Under the pieces are notes generated by a model. That model saw only the letters and a list, made by a program, of their open reading frames with translations. It searched no databases and had not been told where the DNA came from. From GCA-2748575 sp965222725 (lineage in GTDB: Bacteria > Pseudomonadota > Gammaproteobacteria > Pseudomonadales > Ketobacteraceae), in assembly GCA_965222725.1 (NCBI GenBank), contig OZ244969.1, positions 1-64,000 of the forward strand: a stretch of DNA of 64,000 nt, written 5' to 3'. The position numbers and the translations under genes are program-made. Positions 36,431 to 45,425 of the stretch are shown here, one piece after another (the first letter of the stretch is position 1; each line of letters begins with the position of its first letter).

Positions 36431-37993
36431 ATGCCCGTAGCCCGACTGCCCCTTGTCTGGATTCTTCTCCACGGCACCGCCATTGTTTTTTTGCTGCTGA
36501 ATCTTGCCACGGGCCTGAGAATAGCCACGCTTACCCACCCGTGGCTGCTATCAATATCCGCTCTCTTACCTCAAGGAAAAATGCATGAGCTGCATTATAT
36601 CGGCGGCGTTGGACTGAGTGCGCTTGCCATCGGATTTTGCCTATATACCCTACAAGTTAAAACCCAGAGCAAACGGAAAACCTATCACCGTATCGTTATA
36701 TGGTGCGGATACCTGTTACTGGTGTCAGCCATCGCCAGCGGCTGGCTGATGCTGCTGGATAAAAGCCACTGGCTACCATCAACCCAGTGGCATTTTTACA
36801 CGGCGCTGGGCCTGGCGGCCTATTTTGTGCTTCATGCCGGTGGTTACTTTATTGACTGGGGATGGCCCGCCATTCGCCGTATTCTGCAGCCCGCATTGCA
36901 ATACCAGCCGCTGCTGATGATCAGCCTGTTACTGGTGGTTATAGCAGGGACATTCAGTTATTTACGCTTCGCTTATCAGCCGGCAACACCACTAAAGATC
37001 ACACCCATTGCCATAGATTCCTTTATTACCGTAGACGGCAAAGCCGACGAACCAGCCTGGGACAAGGCAACGCCAATCACCATAATGACCCGCGGCGGTG
37101 CCAACTTTATTCATGGCAAAACGCCGGTCACCCTAAAAGCCATTGAAAACGGCGTAGAGGTTTTTTTTCATCTGCGCTGGCAGGATGCAACAGAAAGCCG
37201 CAAGCACCTACCGCTGATGAAAACCGCGAATGGCTGGCAAGTGCAACAGGATGGCTTTACCCGGTTCGACGAAGTGACTCACTATGAAGACAAGTTTGCC
37301 GTGATGCTTTCCATGAATTGTGAACCGGGCGGCAGCGGCACCGCACACCTGGGGCCAAAACCATTACCGAATTATCCTGCCAACTGGCACGGTAAAGGTT
37401 ACCACTACAGTGACGATGGTCAGGTGCGGGATATCTGGCATTGGAAAGCCGTACGCACCAACGATATGCATCTGGCTGATGACAACTTTTTTGCGAATCC
37501 TATTCCACCGCGAGCAGGCGAACGTCGCTACACCGCCGGCTATCTGCCTGACGGAAAGGAATCCGGCGCCTACGTTATGAACTGGCAATGGTATAAACCC
37601 GATACCATTGTGCCCAAGCGATTGCCCAAGGAACCTGAACTACTGGAACCCTATCAGACTACAAACGACAGCTTAATCTGGGTTATCTCCTGGTTTGATT
37701 ACGAGCCCTATCAGGCCGCAAAGGATCACTATCCCGTTGGCACCATCATGCCGTCTGTCATGTACCGGTCCAATCGTTTTGAAGGTGATCGGGCGGATGT
37801 GCGGGCACGGGGGCAATGGAAAGATGGCTGGTGGTCGCTGGAAATGTCACGGCGACTCGATACCGGGTCGCCCCACGATGTGCCTATTCAACCCGGCACC
37901 TGCCTGTGGGTGTCGGCCTTTGACAACAGTCAGATTGCCCACACCCGCCACCAACAGGCCATAAAACTGCAGCTGGAGCCAGGCAATGATTAA
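36431..37993 (+). CDS. Membrane b-type cytochrome fused to an ethylbenzene-dehydrogenase-type heme domain
   Basis: The N-terminal 185 residues hold about five membrane segments with histidines suited to b hemes (HELHYIGG, TYHRIVIW, TQWHFYTALG, YFVLHAGGYF), like small quinol-linked cytochromes. From about residue 190 a periplasmic EB_dh domain follows (IDSFITVDGKADEPAWDKA, EVFFHLRWQDAT, a long DIWHWKAVRTNDMHLADD region). EB_dh domains bind a heme b in gamma subunits of ethylbenzene dehydrogenase and in related c-type systems. The protein probably moves electrons across the membrane for an unknown partner. It overlaps the DUF1566 gene by 8 bp. Confidence 0.8.
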   Translation: MPVARLPLVWILLHGTAIVFLLLNLATGLRIATLTHPWLLSISALLPQGKMHELHYIGGVGLSALAIGFCLYTLQVKTQSKRKTYHRIVIWCGYLLLVSAIASGWLMLLDKSHWLPSTQWHFYTALGLAAYFVLHAGGYFIDWGWPAIRRILQPALQYQPLLMISLLLVVIAGTFSYLRFAYQPATPLKITPIAIDSFITVDGKADEPAWDKATPITIMTRGGANFIHGKTPVTLKAIENGVEVFFHLRWQDATESRKHLPLMKTANGWQVQQDGFTRFDEVTHYEDKFAVMLSMNCEPGGSGTAHLGPKPLPNYPANWHGKGYHYSDDGQVRDIWHWKAVRTNDMHLADDNFFANPIPPRAGERRYTAGYLPDGKESGAYVMNWQWYKPDTIVPKRLPKEPELLEPYQTTNDSLIWVISWFDYEPYQAAKDHYPVGTIMPSVMYRSNRFEGDRADVRARGQWKDGWWSLEMSRRLDTGSPHDVPIQPGTCLWVSAFDNSQIAHTRHQQAIKLQLEPGND

Positions 37994-38618
37994 GCGGGCA
38001 GCAGCACTGGTGATATTGCTTGGCATGGTGGCCTTGTATGCTGCCAGCTTCCAGCCAAGGGTAGAATCTCCCCCCGCATCCCGCTTTATAAAAATCAATC
38101 GCGAGGGATTGCCCATCGATAACTGGTCGGGCCCCTGGCAATGTGTTTTTGATCAGAAAACCGGATTGCTATGGGAAGTAAAAACGGATGATGAGTCAGT
38201 GCATGACGGCTATTGGTCCTACTCCTGGTTCGACGGTAATACCGGGGTAGCCAACGGCGGCGACTGCTACTTTGAAACCAGCCGTTGCGACACCATGGAC
38301 TTGCTGCGTCGTACGCAGGCAGCAAACACCTGTGGCGCAACCGACTGGCGTTTACCCCGCGCCAGGGAACTGATGTCCCTCATCAATCGCCAGACAAAAC
38401 CGGGCGAACCCACCATTGCCACCGACTTTTTCCCGCAAACCAAACGCGGCGACTACTGGTCCGGAGAACATGGGCAGCCATTAACCGGCGTTTTCCGGCA
38501 TCTTGGTAAAGGCGCACTGGCTGTGAATTTCCAGGAAGGCAAGGTCGTTACCCTGCCCTATCGCAATGCGGCTTTTTTGAGAATGGTAGCGACGGATTAT
38601 CGGTTACCTAACGATTGA
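37986..38618 (+). CDS. DUF1566 (Lcl C-terminal-like) exported protein
   Basis: 210 residues with a signal anchor (LVILLGMVALYAASFQP). The domain shows the family patterns GLLWEVKTDD, DWRLPRARELMSLIN and DYWSGEH ... FLRMVATDYRLP. DUF1566 domains are lectin-like and often on exported proteins. It is translationally coupled to the cytochrome gene (8-bp overlap) and ends the operon. Confidence 0.8.
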   Translation: MIKRAAALVILLGMVALYAASFQPRVESPPASRFIKINREGLPIDNWSGPWQCVFDQKTGLLWEVKTDDESVHDGYWSYSWFDGNTGVANGGDCYFETSRCDTMDLLRRTQAANTCGATDWRLPRARELMSLINRQTKPGEPTIATDFFPQTKRGDYWSGEHGQPLTGVFRHLGKGALAVNFQEGKVVTLPYRNAAFLRMVATDYRLPND

Positions 38619-38820
38619 AAAACGCCCCCCGTCTAGCACCAACCAATCTGGCGAAGAGCACTCAAACTCCAGCTGATTTTTACTTGCATCCGGCAAGCAG
38701 CAGATCAATAGAAAATATCTATCATATTAATATATATGATTTATTTTACTAAACGAGAATCATTTGCAAATATCAGATCAAGAACCTTGATGATGTTTAA
38801 CCAAACTGGAGGGAGGCTCC

Positions 38821-39009
38821 ATGAAAAAGACAATCAGTTTCGCTATGTTACACATGTCGGTCGCCTTCTCGATTGGCTACATTATGACGGGCGATATCCT
38901 TGTGGGCGGAGCCCTTGCGCTGCTGGAACCTTTGTGCAACACGGTGGTGTTCTATTTTCATGAAAAAGCATGGAACCGGGTGACACTGCCACAACCCCGA
39001 CTTGGTTAA
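38821..39009 (+). CDS. DUF2061 small membrane protein
   Basis: 62 residues with two hydrophobic segments and the family ending (VVFYFHEKAWNRV). The ATG is preceded by GGAGG. The function of the family is unknown. The 200-bp gap before it is AT-rich near 38720-38760 and probably contains its promoter. Confidence 0.82.
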   Translation: MKKTISFAMLHMSVAFSIGYIMTGDILVGGALALLEPLCNTVVFYFHEKAWNRVTLPQPRLG

Positions 39010-39071
39010 TTCCCGGTATCCACGTAATATGCGATTTTGGATTATGGGCAGCCCCGAGGGGATATTCCAAC

Positions 39072-39566
39072 ATGTCAACCCCGTTCGATAAACGGCAGCT
39101 ACAGGACGTTATCATCCGTGAACTACAGGCGCTGGTGGACAATGCACAAAGGGCCGTTGACCGCGCCTACGAAGCAGCTACGCACGAAGAAAGCATTGCG
39201 GAAAACAAGTACGACACCCTGGGGTTGGAGGCGTCTTACTTGACCCAGGGCCAGGCCCGCCGACTGGCGGGATGCCAATCCGACCTGGCTGCGTTTAAAG
39301 CCTTACCCGTCAAAACACTCACTGCAGCAGATGCCATCTGCACCGGCGCGCTGATCCAGGTGGTGGATGAAGAAGATCACGAGCATACCTTCTTTCTGGG
39401 GCCAGCCGCTGGTGGTGTGAAAGTGCGTTTCAAAGATTGCAATATTATGATCATTACTACCTCCGCCCCGTTGGGCAAGGCGCTAATGGGGGCAATGGTT
39501 GGGGATGAGATTGTGGTGCAAATTGGCGGTAAAGAGGTTTGCTACGACGTTACCGGTGTACATTAA
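39072..39566 (+). CDS. GreA/GreB-like transcription factor
   Basis: From ATG 39072 the product has 164 residues; the frame is open to 38970 but the upstream part is unlike the family. The N-terminal 95 residues are helical and could form a coiled coil (RELQALVDNAQRAVDRAYEA). The C-terminal half is a GreA/B FKBP-like domain (FLGPAAGGVKVRF, ITTSAPLGKALMGAMVGDEI). It could bind the RNA polymerase secondary channel like Gre factors or Rnk. A distinct acidic tip pair cannot be confirmed. Confidence 0.8.
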   Translation: MSTPFDKRQLQDVIIRELQALVDNAQRAVDRAYEAATHEESIAENKYDTLGLEASYLTQGQARRLAGCQSDLAAFKALPVKTLTAADAICTGALIQVVDEEDHEHTFFLGPAAGGVKVRFKDCNIMIITTSAPLGKALMGAMVGDEIVVQIGGKEVCYDVTGVH

Positions 39567-39572
39567 ATGGCG

Positions 39573-39589
39573 CCCCCTAATATAGGGGG
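39573..39589 (+). terminator. Hairpin after the Gre-like gene
   Basis: CCCCCTA-ATA-TAGGGGG, a perfect 7-bp stem 7 bp after the stop codon. Only two T follow, so termination strength is uncertain. Confidence 0.5.
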
Positions 39590-39662
39590 TTACAGAGAGG
39601 CGTATTAACGATAAAAGGTTAATAGCGCTATGCGTCAACCAAAAAAATATCAGGAGATTACA

Positions 39663-39794
39663 ATGAAAAAGCTGCTTCTCGTTTTACCCTTTGCCCTTGC
39701 GTTAACTTTATCCGGTTGTACAGCTGAACAGATTTATGACATGTTGGGTTGTACCTCAACAGACACCTACTTATGTGCATTATTTGGCCAATAG
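39663..39794 (+). CDS. Very small lipoprotein
   Basis: 43 residues: a complete lipoprotein signal with lipobox TLSGC at residue 19 and a 25-residue mature peptide with two further cysteines (MLGCTS and YLCALFGQ). GGAGA precedes the ATG. It ends 19 bp before the GyrI-like protein gene. It is too short to assign a function, but it has the pattern of small cell-envelope lipoproteins. Confidence 0.6.
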   Translation: MKKLLLVLPFALALTLSGCTAEQIYDMLGCTSTDTYLCALFGQ

Positions 39795-39813
39795 CGGCAA
39801 ACAAATCACACCC

Positions 39814-40419
39814 ATGAAAAAGATCGATTACAAAAAAGAATTAAAGTACCTGTATAGCGCCACAGCTAAAAAAGTTGCCTTTATTGATGTTCCGCCGCTG
39901 AAGTACCTGATGGTTCATGGTAAAGGTGAACCCGGCGGCCCGGAATTCACCGCGGCAATTGAAGCGCTCTACCCGCTCGCATATACCATTAAATTCCATT
40001 CCAAAACCCACCTTGATTTTGACTATGTCGTTCCACCCCTGGAAGGTTTATGGTGGGCCGACGATATGAATGACTTTATCAATGATAATCGGGATCGATG
40101 GCTGTGGACGCTAATGATTATGCAGCCGGACAAGATTACGAATGCAATATTCGATGAGGCGATTGCTCAGGTTAAGGAAAAGAAGCACCCTGCTGCCATT
40201 GATAAAGTGGAATTTTGCTCCTACACAGAGGGAAAATGTGCGCAGGTGTTACATGTCGGCCCCTTTTCAGAAGAAGGCGCCACTGTAGAAAAGCTTCATG
40301 CAGCGATCGAAAGCGAAGGCTACTCACTGGCAGGAAAACATCATGAGATTTATCTCAGTGATATGCGCCGGGTTGCTCCGGAAAAATACAGAACGATAGT
40401 TCGGCAGCCAGTGGCGTGA
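39814..40419 (+). CDS. GyrI-like (AraC effector-binding fold) domain protein
   Basis: The product has 201 residues from ATG 39814, chosen because the upstream frame overlaps the small lipoprotein gene. It resembles stand-alone GyrI-like small-molecule-binding proteins (VPPLKYLMVHGKGEPGG, YPLAYTIKF, WWADDMNDF, LHVGPFSEEGATVEKLH, HEIYLSDMRRVAPEKYRT). These bind hydrophobic compounds or act as esterases; the ligand is not known. No signal peptide and no DNA-binding domain. Confidence 0.87.
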   Translation: MKKIDYKKELKYLYSATAKKVAFIDVPPLKYLMVHGKGEPGGPEFTAAIEALYPLAYTIKFHSKTHLDFDYVVPPLEGLWWADDMNDFINDNRDRWLWTLMIMQPDKITNAIFDEAIAQVKEKKHPAAIDKVEFCSYTEGKCAQVLHVGPFSEEGATVEKLHAAIESEGYSLAGKHHEIYLSDMRRVAPEKYRTIVRQPVA

Positions 40420-40434
40420 TCAAGCACTGAATTG

Positions 40435-40460
40435 AAAGCGGCGACCGAAGTCACCGCTTT
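40435..40460. terminator. Bidirectional terminator
   Basis: AAAGCGGcGAC and GTCaCCGCTTT pair around a CGAA tetraloop with one mismatch, between the convergent GyrI-like and chitinase genes. Confidence 0.72.
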
Positions 40461-40501
40461 GCTTGTTACTATGGGTTGTTGCTATTGGTTTCTGAGCAAC
40501 A

Positions 40502-43246
40502 CTATGGGGTTTGCAGGGATTCTACCATTGCCTTCACAATATCACCGTTATCGGCATCGATTTCCCAGGCAAACAGGCCACCCAGGTTATGCCGCAGCAC
40601 GTAAGCCCCTTTTGCCTGCACTGAACGGGGGTTCTCGTAGGTGATCAGAGTGCCGGTATTGGCATTCCACAGGTAAGGGGCTTCGGCTGTTTCGTCGTAA
40701 TAGTAACGATAGCCGTTAATGCCGTTGCCATTGGTACCACCCAGATAATTGCTGACAATATCTTTGTAGTCCAATACCCCCGCTTCCCAGGAACCCTGCG
40801 CTTTACCACCGCCCGTGCCGCTGAGCGGATCATTGGCTTGATAACCGCTAACGTTCTTCCAGCCACGGCCATATTGCGCCACACCCACTACCAGTTTTTG
40901 TGCCGGCACGCCTGCTTGCATCAGGTTGCTGATGGTAGCTGCTGCATAAAATCCGTCGTTGGTGTTGTTGGCATAATCAAACAGCGCTGTGTGATGCCCC
41001 AATACGCCACTCCATGCACCGTAGTAGTCGTAGGTCATCGCGAAGATATAATCCATATGGGTTTGCGCCTGAGCGTAATCCACAGCGTTGATTTTTGATG
41101 GCGCACTTCCCACTGCTGATGTTAACTGATAATCACGACCTGTTTGTGCTTCCAGATCATCCAGGGCCTGGCGTAAATCGCGCATTAATACCGTATAACC
41201 ATTGCGGTCCTGCCAACTGCCCAGACTGGCGTTGGCACCGCCACCACCGGGGTATTCCCAGTCAATATCAATGCCATCGAAAAAGTCATAGGTTTTCAGG
41301 AATTCGATAACTGAGCTGACAAAGATTTCGCGATTCTGTGCGTTGTTCGCCATGGAATAAAACGGGTCTGACAAAGTCCAGCCGCCTACCGAAGGCAAAA
41401 TTTTGATATGTGGGTATTTTTGCTTGAAGCGGATAAGCTGGCCAAAGTTACCACGGATGGGATCGTCCCAGCGGTCACCGGGGTAGGATTTTTCCAGGGC
41501 AGCAAATTTATCATGAACTACCACTTCGTAATCCTGCTTGCCCGCACATTGCTGCACCAGAGCGGAGTAACCGCCTGGATTGGCCTGACGCAAGGAATCA
41601 TTAGGGCCACAAATAGGCAGGAATGCATACAGTACGTGAGTAAGTTTGTCGCCAGGCATATCCATGACATGGTAGTTACGGCCATAAACACCCCACTCCA
41701 CAAAGTAACTGGCAACCACGTGATCGGTTACCGGATTGCCGGTATCTGAATTGCCGTCATCGTTATTTCCGTCGTCACTGTTATCGTCATCGCCGGAATT
41801 GCCATCATCTGAACCACCATCAGAGCCATCGTCTGAACCGCTGTCATCTGAACCGCTATCGGAATCATCGTCTCCATGATCATTACCGGCACAATCGGCA
41901 ATTTCTTTCCAGGAAATGCCCCAGAATAATCCTTTGCCCGGTGCAAACGCCCAATCTGCAGTGCTGGAACACCAACCACTGATCACACACTGAAAGCTGC
42001 GACTAACGTTAGTTACCTGATCACCGGCATTGTAAGCGGTGCCGGATACAAAGGCCGGACACTGAGTATCGCCGTGATCCCCAGAGCCACCGTCTGAACC
42101 AGAGTCATTGCCTGAATCAGAGTCACCATCCGAACCTGAGTCATCATCTGAGCCGGAATCGTCATCAGAACCAGAGTCATCACCGGAGCCAGAGTCGTCA
42201 TCGGAACCAGAATCATCACCGGAACCAGAGTCATCGCCATTGTCATGATCCCCGCCGTGGTCATCGGATGGCTCGCATTCGGCAGATTTCCAGGCTTCTT
42301 GCCAGTACAAACCCACTCCCGGCTCATAGGCCCAATCAGCTGTGTTAGAGCACCATCCGGCAATCACGCACTCAAAGGCACCACCGGCATTGATAACAAT
42401 ATCACCCGTCTGGTACTGGCTGCCGGAAACAAAGGCGTCGCCCTCACAACTGGCACCATCATTTCCGCCGTGATCACCAGAATCATCGCCGCCATCATCA
42501 CCACCATCGTGACCGGAATCGTCGCCATCATCATGGCCACCGTGGTCACCATGATCGTGATCATCGTTGCTGCCATCGTCATCCGGGTCGATATCATCAT
42601 CACCACCGGAAGAACCGCCATCGCCAATGGTAACGTCAATACAGGCATAGAAAGTTTCCGGGCTGTCGCTGCGCTCCCAGATGTTATAAATCACATGGTC
42701 ACCGGTTTTATCCGCGGGTAACCGGCAATCCATGTAGTAGCGGCCATTTTCCAGCGGCACTGAACCATGCTGGCAGAAAGGTGCGGGTTCAAGGTCATCC
42801 CAGGTGAGCGCCTTGGTGGGATCGTAACTGTTCTTGGTAATGTAAAAGTCAAAACGTTTGGTGGCATGGGGAGCTGTGCCACGATACACAAATTCAAAGA
42901 TGCCGTTTGCATCCCCCTGGATCTGGGTTTTCTTCCAGTCAGTGCGGGGCAAATCAAAGCCGCGGTATTTAACGTTCCCCCCGCTACACAGCATACCGTC
43001 GGGCACGAAGCCTTTATCATCACCCGCCGCGTTCTGGCTGATGGCATTCCAGTCGTAGATGGGCTGGGTGCCCCCTACTCGCGCCGCCTCCTTACAGGCA
43101 GCAGTATCCGGGCTTTCGGGCCCCTCTTTATAACAATTAAATGCTCGGGACAGGGGCACTTCCATTGAGCCATGCCCCCAGGCTACGGTCGATGCCGCGC
43201 TACCCGCCAGTAGGGTTGCCGCCAGCATAAGTGATCGTTTTTTCAC
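40502..43246 (-). CDS. Multimodular secreted chitinase: AA10 LPMO, two CBM5/12, GH18
   Basis: The 914-residue protein has a signal peptide of 24 residues, so His25 (HGSMEVPLSR) becomes the N-terminal copper-brace histidine of an AA10 lytic polysaccharide monooxygenase (about 25-203). A Gly/Asp/His linker, a chitin-binding CBM5/12-type module (about 266-325, ending WQEAWKSAEC), an Asp/Ser/Gly linker, a second such module (about 395-452) and a third linker lead to a GH18 catalytic domain (about 510-905) with FFDGIDIDWEYPGG, the DxxDxDxE motif. The protein joins oxidative and hydrolytic attack on crystalline chitin in one chain. It is secreted, probably by the type II system. Confidence 0.93.
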   Translation of the reverse strand: MKKRSLMLAATLLAGSAASTVAWGHGSMEVPLSRAFNCYKEGPESPDTAACKEAARVGGTQPIYDWNAISQNAAGDDKGFVPDGMLCSGGNVKYRGFDLPRTDWKKTQIQGDANGIFEFVYRGTAPHATKRFDFYITKNSYDPTKALTWDDLEPAPFCQHGSVPLENGRYYMDCRLPADKTGDHVIYNIWERSDSPETFYACIDVTIGDGGSSGGDDDIDPDDDGSNDDHDHGDHGGHDDGDDSGHDGGDDGGDDSGDHGGNDGASCEGDAFVSGSQYQTGDIVINAGGAFECVIAGWCSNTADWAYEPGVGLYWQEAWKSAECEPSDDHGGDHDNGDDSGSGDDSGSDDDSGSGDDSGSDDDSGSDDDSGSDGDSDSGNDSGSDGGSGDHGDTQCPAFVSGTAYNAGDQVTNVSRSFQCVISGWCSSTADWAFAPGKGLFWGISWKEIADCAGNDHGDDDSDSGSDDSGSDDGSDGGSDDGNSGDDDNSDDGNNDDGNSDTGNPVTDHVVASYFVEWGVYGRNYHVMDMPGDKLTHVLYAFLPICGPNDSLRQANPGGYSALVQQCAGKQDYEVVVHDKFAALEKSYPGDRWDDPIRGNFGQLIRFKQKYPHIKILPSVGGWTLSDPFYSMANNAQNREIFVSSVIEFLKTYDFFDGIDIDWEYPGGGGANASLGSWQDRNGYTVLMRDLRQALDDLEAQTGRDYQLTSAVGSAPSKINAVDYAQAQTHMDYIFAMTYDYYGAWSGVLGHHTALFDYANNTNDGFYAAATISNLMQAGVPAQKLVVGVAQYGRGWKNVSGYQANDPLSGTGGGKAQGSWEAGVLDYKDIVSNYLGGTNGNGINGYRYYYDETAEAPYLWNANTGTLITYENPRSVQAKGAYVLRHNLGGLFAWEIDADNGDIVKAMVESLQTP
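42068..42260 (-). repeat. Low-complexity Asp/Ser/Gly linker repeat in the chitinase gene
   Basis: Short imperfect tandem units coding for Gly-Ser-Asp-Asp-Asp-Ser-like runs. Similar linkers lie at about 41740-41885 (Asn/Asp/Gly) and 42455-42630 (Gly/His/Asp). Such tracts are prone to slippage and separate the chitinase modules. Confidence 0.8.
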
Positions 43247-43510
43247 GTTATTCTCCTTGTTGAATAGTGTAAAACAGCCTGATTATGCTAGGGCGGCGCA
43301 GCACCAAGCGGCATTCACCAAGTGGCTTAGTCTTTCGCGAAATGTGAACTGGGTTTGCGGGATGGCTTAGGCCATGTGGCCGATGGGCTACGTCAATGAG
43401 ATATCTTCTTGACTTAAAGCCGACTTTAACTTGTATGCTATCAACAAATAGCACCGGTACTGACCAGGTGCGATTGCACAAAACAGCCCCCTAAAATTGA
43501 GGATACTGAT

Positions 43511-44164
43511 TTGGATAAGAGCTTTTGGCATCAACGATGGGAACAAGGAGACATCGCATTTCACGAAGATCAGGTCAACCCGGCATTGGTTGATCACCTT
43601 GGCCTGCTGAACCTGAAAAAGGACGCGAGGATTTTCCTTCCACTATGCGGCAAAACCCTGGATATCGCCTGGTTGCTCAAACAAGGCTATCGCGTTGCCG
43701 GAGCAGAATTGAGCCCGCTTGCCGTTAACGATTTATTTAATGAGCTGGGATTGGCTCCCACCAAAACACAGGCCGGCAGCCTGACGCTCTACAGTGCGCC
43801 CAATATCGACATCTGGATTGGCGACATTTTTGATCTATCCAGCAACCTGCTCGGACCGGTCGATGCCGTCTATGACAGAGCCGCACTGGTCGCATTGCCG
43901 GAGCACACACGCCGACTTTACACAGCACACCTGGCAGCGCTTTCACACAAGGCTCAACAGTTACTGCTTACCTATGAGTATGATCAAAGCGTATTCGATG
44001 GCCCGCCATTTTCCATACCCGAAAAAGAACTGGCTCAGCACTATGGCAAGATCTATCAGATAGAGCACTTGTCGAAAACTGACGTCGCAGGTGGGCTGAA
44101 AGGACAAGTGACAGCGGCGCTTAATGTATGGCACTTGCGGGAAAGGCACCTCGCCAACAGGTGA
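43511..44164 (+). CDS. tpm: Thiopurine S-methyltransferase family protein
   Basis: The 217-residue SAM-dependent methyltransferase has FWHQRWEQGDIAFHEDQVNP at the N-terminus, the SAM motif FLPLCGKTLDIAWLLKQGY, GAELSPLAV, and YDRAALVALPEHTRR. Bacterial TPMTs methylate selenium, tellurium or thiol compounds. The start is TTG at 43511 with GAGG 8 nt upstream; no ATG is nearby. The last residues (RHLANR) come from a sequence shared with the IS3 remnant that follows, so the native C-terminus was probably replaced; the natural end would be near VWHL. Confidence 0.88.
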   Translation: MDKSFWHQRWEQGDIAFHEDQVNPALVDHLGLLNLKKDARIFLPLCGKTLDIAWLLKQGYRVAGAELSPLAVNDLFNELGLAPTKTQAGSLTLYSAPNIDIWIGDIFDLSSNLLGPVDAVYDRAALVALPEHTRRLYTAHLAALSHKAQQLLLTYEYDQSVFDGPPFSIPEKELAQHYGKIYQIEHLSKTDVAGGLKGQVTAALNVWHLRERHLANR

Positions 44165-44285
44165 CCAGTTTCTTGATGCGCCCGACCAGCGTTCTGGCTG
44201 TCGGGCCTTAGCCTTCGTATAAACCTCGTGACGCTTAGTCTGAATCTCCTGATCTTCTCCGCGGCACCGCCAGCCTGGGGGGCAT
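44143..44285 (-). pseudogene. IS3-family transposase (OrfB) 3' remnant
   Basis: On the minus strand this codes for RHEVYTKAKARQPERWSG and SRNWSPVGEV, nearly identical to the end of the intact OrfB encoded at 50017-51030. Only about 45 codons remain. It overlaps the end of the methyltransferase gene, where an insertion once occurred and was then mostly deleted. Confidence 0.8.
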
Positions 44286-44373
44286 GTTGATGCCTTTGCC
44301 ACACCAAACCCTAATCTTTTTAGGCTTTGTATGCTATCGATGTACATTATTCTGTACGTATTTTGAGGTACCA

Positions 44374-44538
44374 AACCTTGCTAAAACCATGGACAAAGTC
44401 TGTGACGACCACGATGCAGTGATACTAAATTGAAAAGGTGAGCAATCTGTAGTGATGATCTCGCTTGAAGGAATCGGAAAACCCGAGCCTTTGAAACATG
44501 GGCTTAGCGGCTATTGGTCGCGGTACCTGTCACTTTAA
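44374..44538 (+). pseudogene. Collapsed YefM-YoeB toxin-antitoxin relic
   Basis: Read through from 44374, the frame gives NLAKTMDKVCDDHDAVILN, a stop (TGA 44431), KGEQSVVMISLE, then GIGKPEPLKHGLSGYWSR. The first parts match YefM antitoxins and the last matches the YoeB toxin. The antitoxin C-terminus and the toxin N-terminus are deleted, joining the two in one frame. It cannot make either protein. Confidence 0.75.
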
Positions 44539-45029
44539 AGCCAATATGCTGGATCTGTTCGCCTGATGTAACATTGCCAGGTGACATCTGATCGGCATGC
44601 ACGACGAGCTTATGTTTCTGGAACTACAGCAGCTGCCAATCTCGGGTTTGTATGCGCCGCTTTATCCTATACCGGCTAGGCAAAACATAGGCGATACCAC
44701 CAAATATTTCGTGTTCCATAAGTTTACAATAAAGTGTCACTAGCTAATCCGATCGAATGAGGCGGCTTAGCTAATTCATTCCTAGATTAAAAACAGTCAA
44801 ATTAATGAGTTAGTTCCGAGCTTAAGAAACCGCCTTAGGGCAGCGAGGTTGAGGGTGATCGCGTCGCGCATGCTCAGCAAGGCTTGAGGAGGCTCTTACC
44901 ATTTATCGCATGTTGCAGGCAGTTCAGGCACAACAAGCCTGGGCTGAACAGAAAACATACAACACACATATTTATAGGTAGCCATGTTGTCGCAATGTTC
45001 TATTGCCACCGTGAAAGGAGGGTAAATGT
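44539..45029. other. Decayed intergenic DNA
   Basis: About 490 bp with no intact gene. On the minus strand 44815-44903 reads ALLSMRDAITLNLAALRRFL, protein-like and possibly from another transposase, but too short to name. A GGAGG box at 45015 is the RBS of the next gene. Confidence 0.4.
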
Positions 45030-45425
45030 ATGCATCGCGTATTGATTCTCGAAGATAATGAAGATGACCTATTCTTTTTCTCACGAGCAGTTAAAAAGAG
45101 CGGAATCAACCTTTCAGAGATAGATTTCATCTACCGGGAGGATGGTGAATCTGCTTTGACCTGGGTAAAAGAAAATGGCCACCCTGAACTCGTGATCACT
45201 GATAATTACATGGTACCGATGGACGGTGTAAGGTTTATTGAGTCAATTAAACGACTTGATGATATGAAAGCAATCCCGGTTGCTATGTGGACTGACTATG
45301 TTGATGACCCCGCCATTGAGTCAGTCAAAGACAACCTGGTGTCCTTGTTCAACAAAAAATATACTGAAGAACTTCCCGCTTGGATCAGTAAAATGATCGA
45401 TATATATGTGACTTCAACAGCCTAA
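45030..45425 (+). CDS. Single-domain response regulator
   Basis: A 131-residue receiver domain with no output domain: LILEDNEDDLFFF (acidic pair), phospho-acceptor Asp58 in LVITDNYMVPMDG, and a Lys in SLFNKKY. It resembles Rcp1-type receivers that relay phosphate or work by protein contact. No kinase is adjacent. The usual Thr/Ser before the switch is replaced in VAMWTDY, where Trp-Thr follows, so switching may be atypical. Confidence 0.85.
   Translation: MHRVLILEDNEDDLFFFSRAVKKSGINLSEIDFIYREDGESALTWVKENGHPELVITDNYMVPMDGVRFIESIKRLDDMKAIPVAMWTDYVDDPAIESVKDNLVSLFNKKYTEELPAWISKMIDIYVTSTA

Noticed and set aside
41740..42630. Short tandem repeats resembling a CRISPR array
   Set aside because: They are in frame, imperfect, and code for Asp/Ser/Gly linkers between chitinase modules.
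43961..44374. 137-codon minus-strand open frame
   Set aside because: It is a chance join of antisense methyltransferase sequence with the IS remnant; only the remnant part is protein-like.
44815..44903. Minus-strand transposase-like fragment
   Set aside because: Protein-like reading over only about 30 codons and no family I can name; too little to annotate as a feature of its own.
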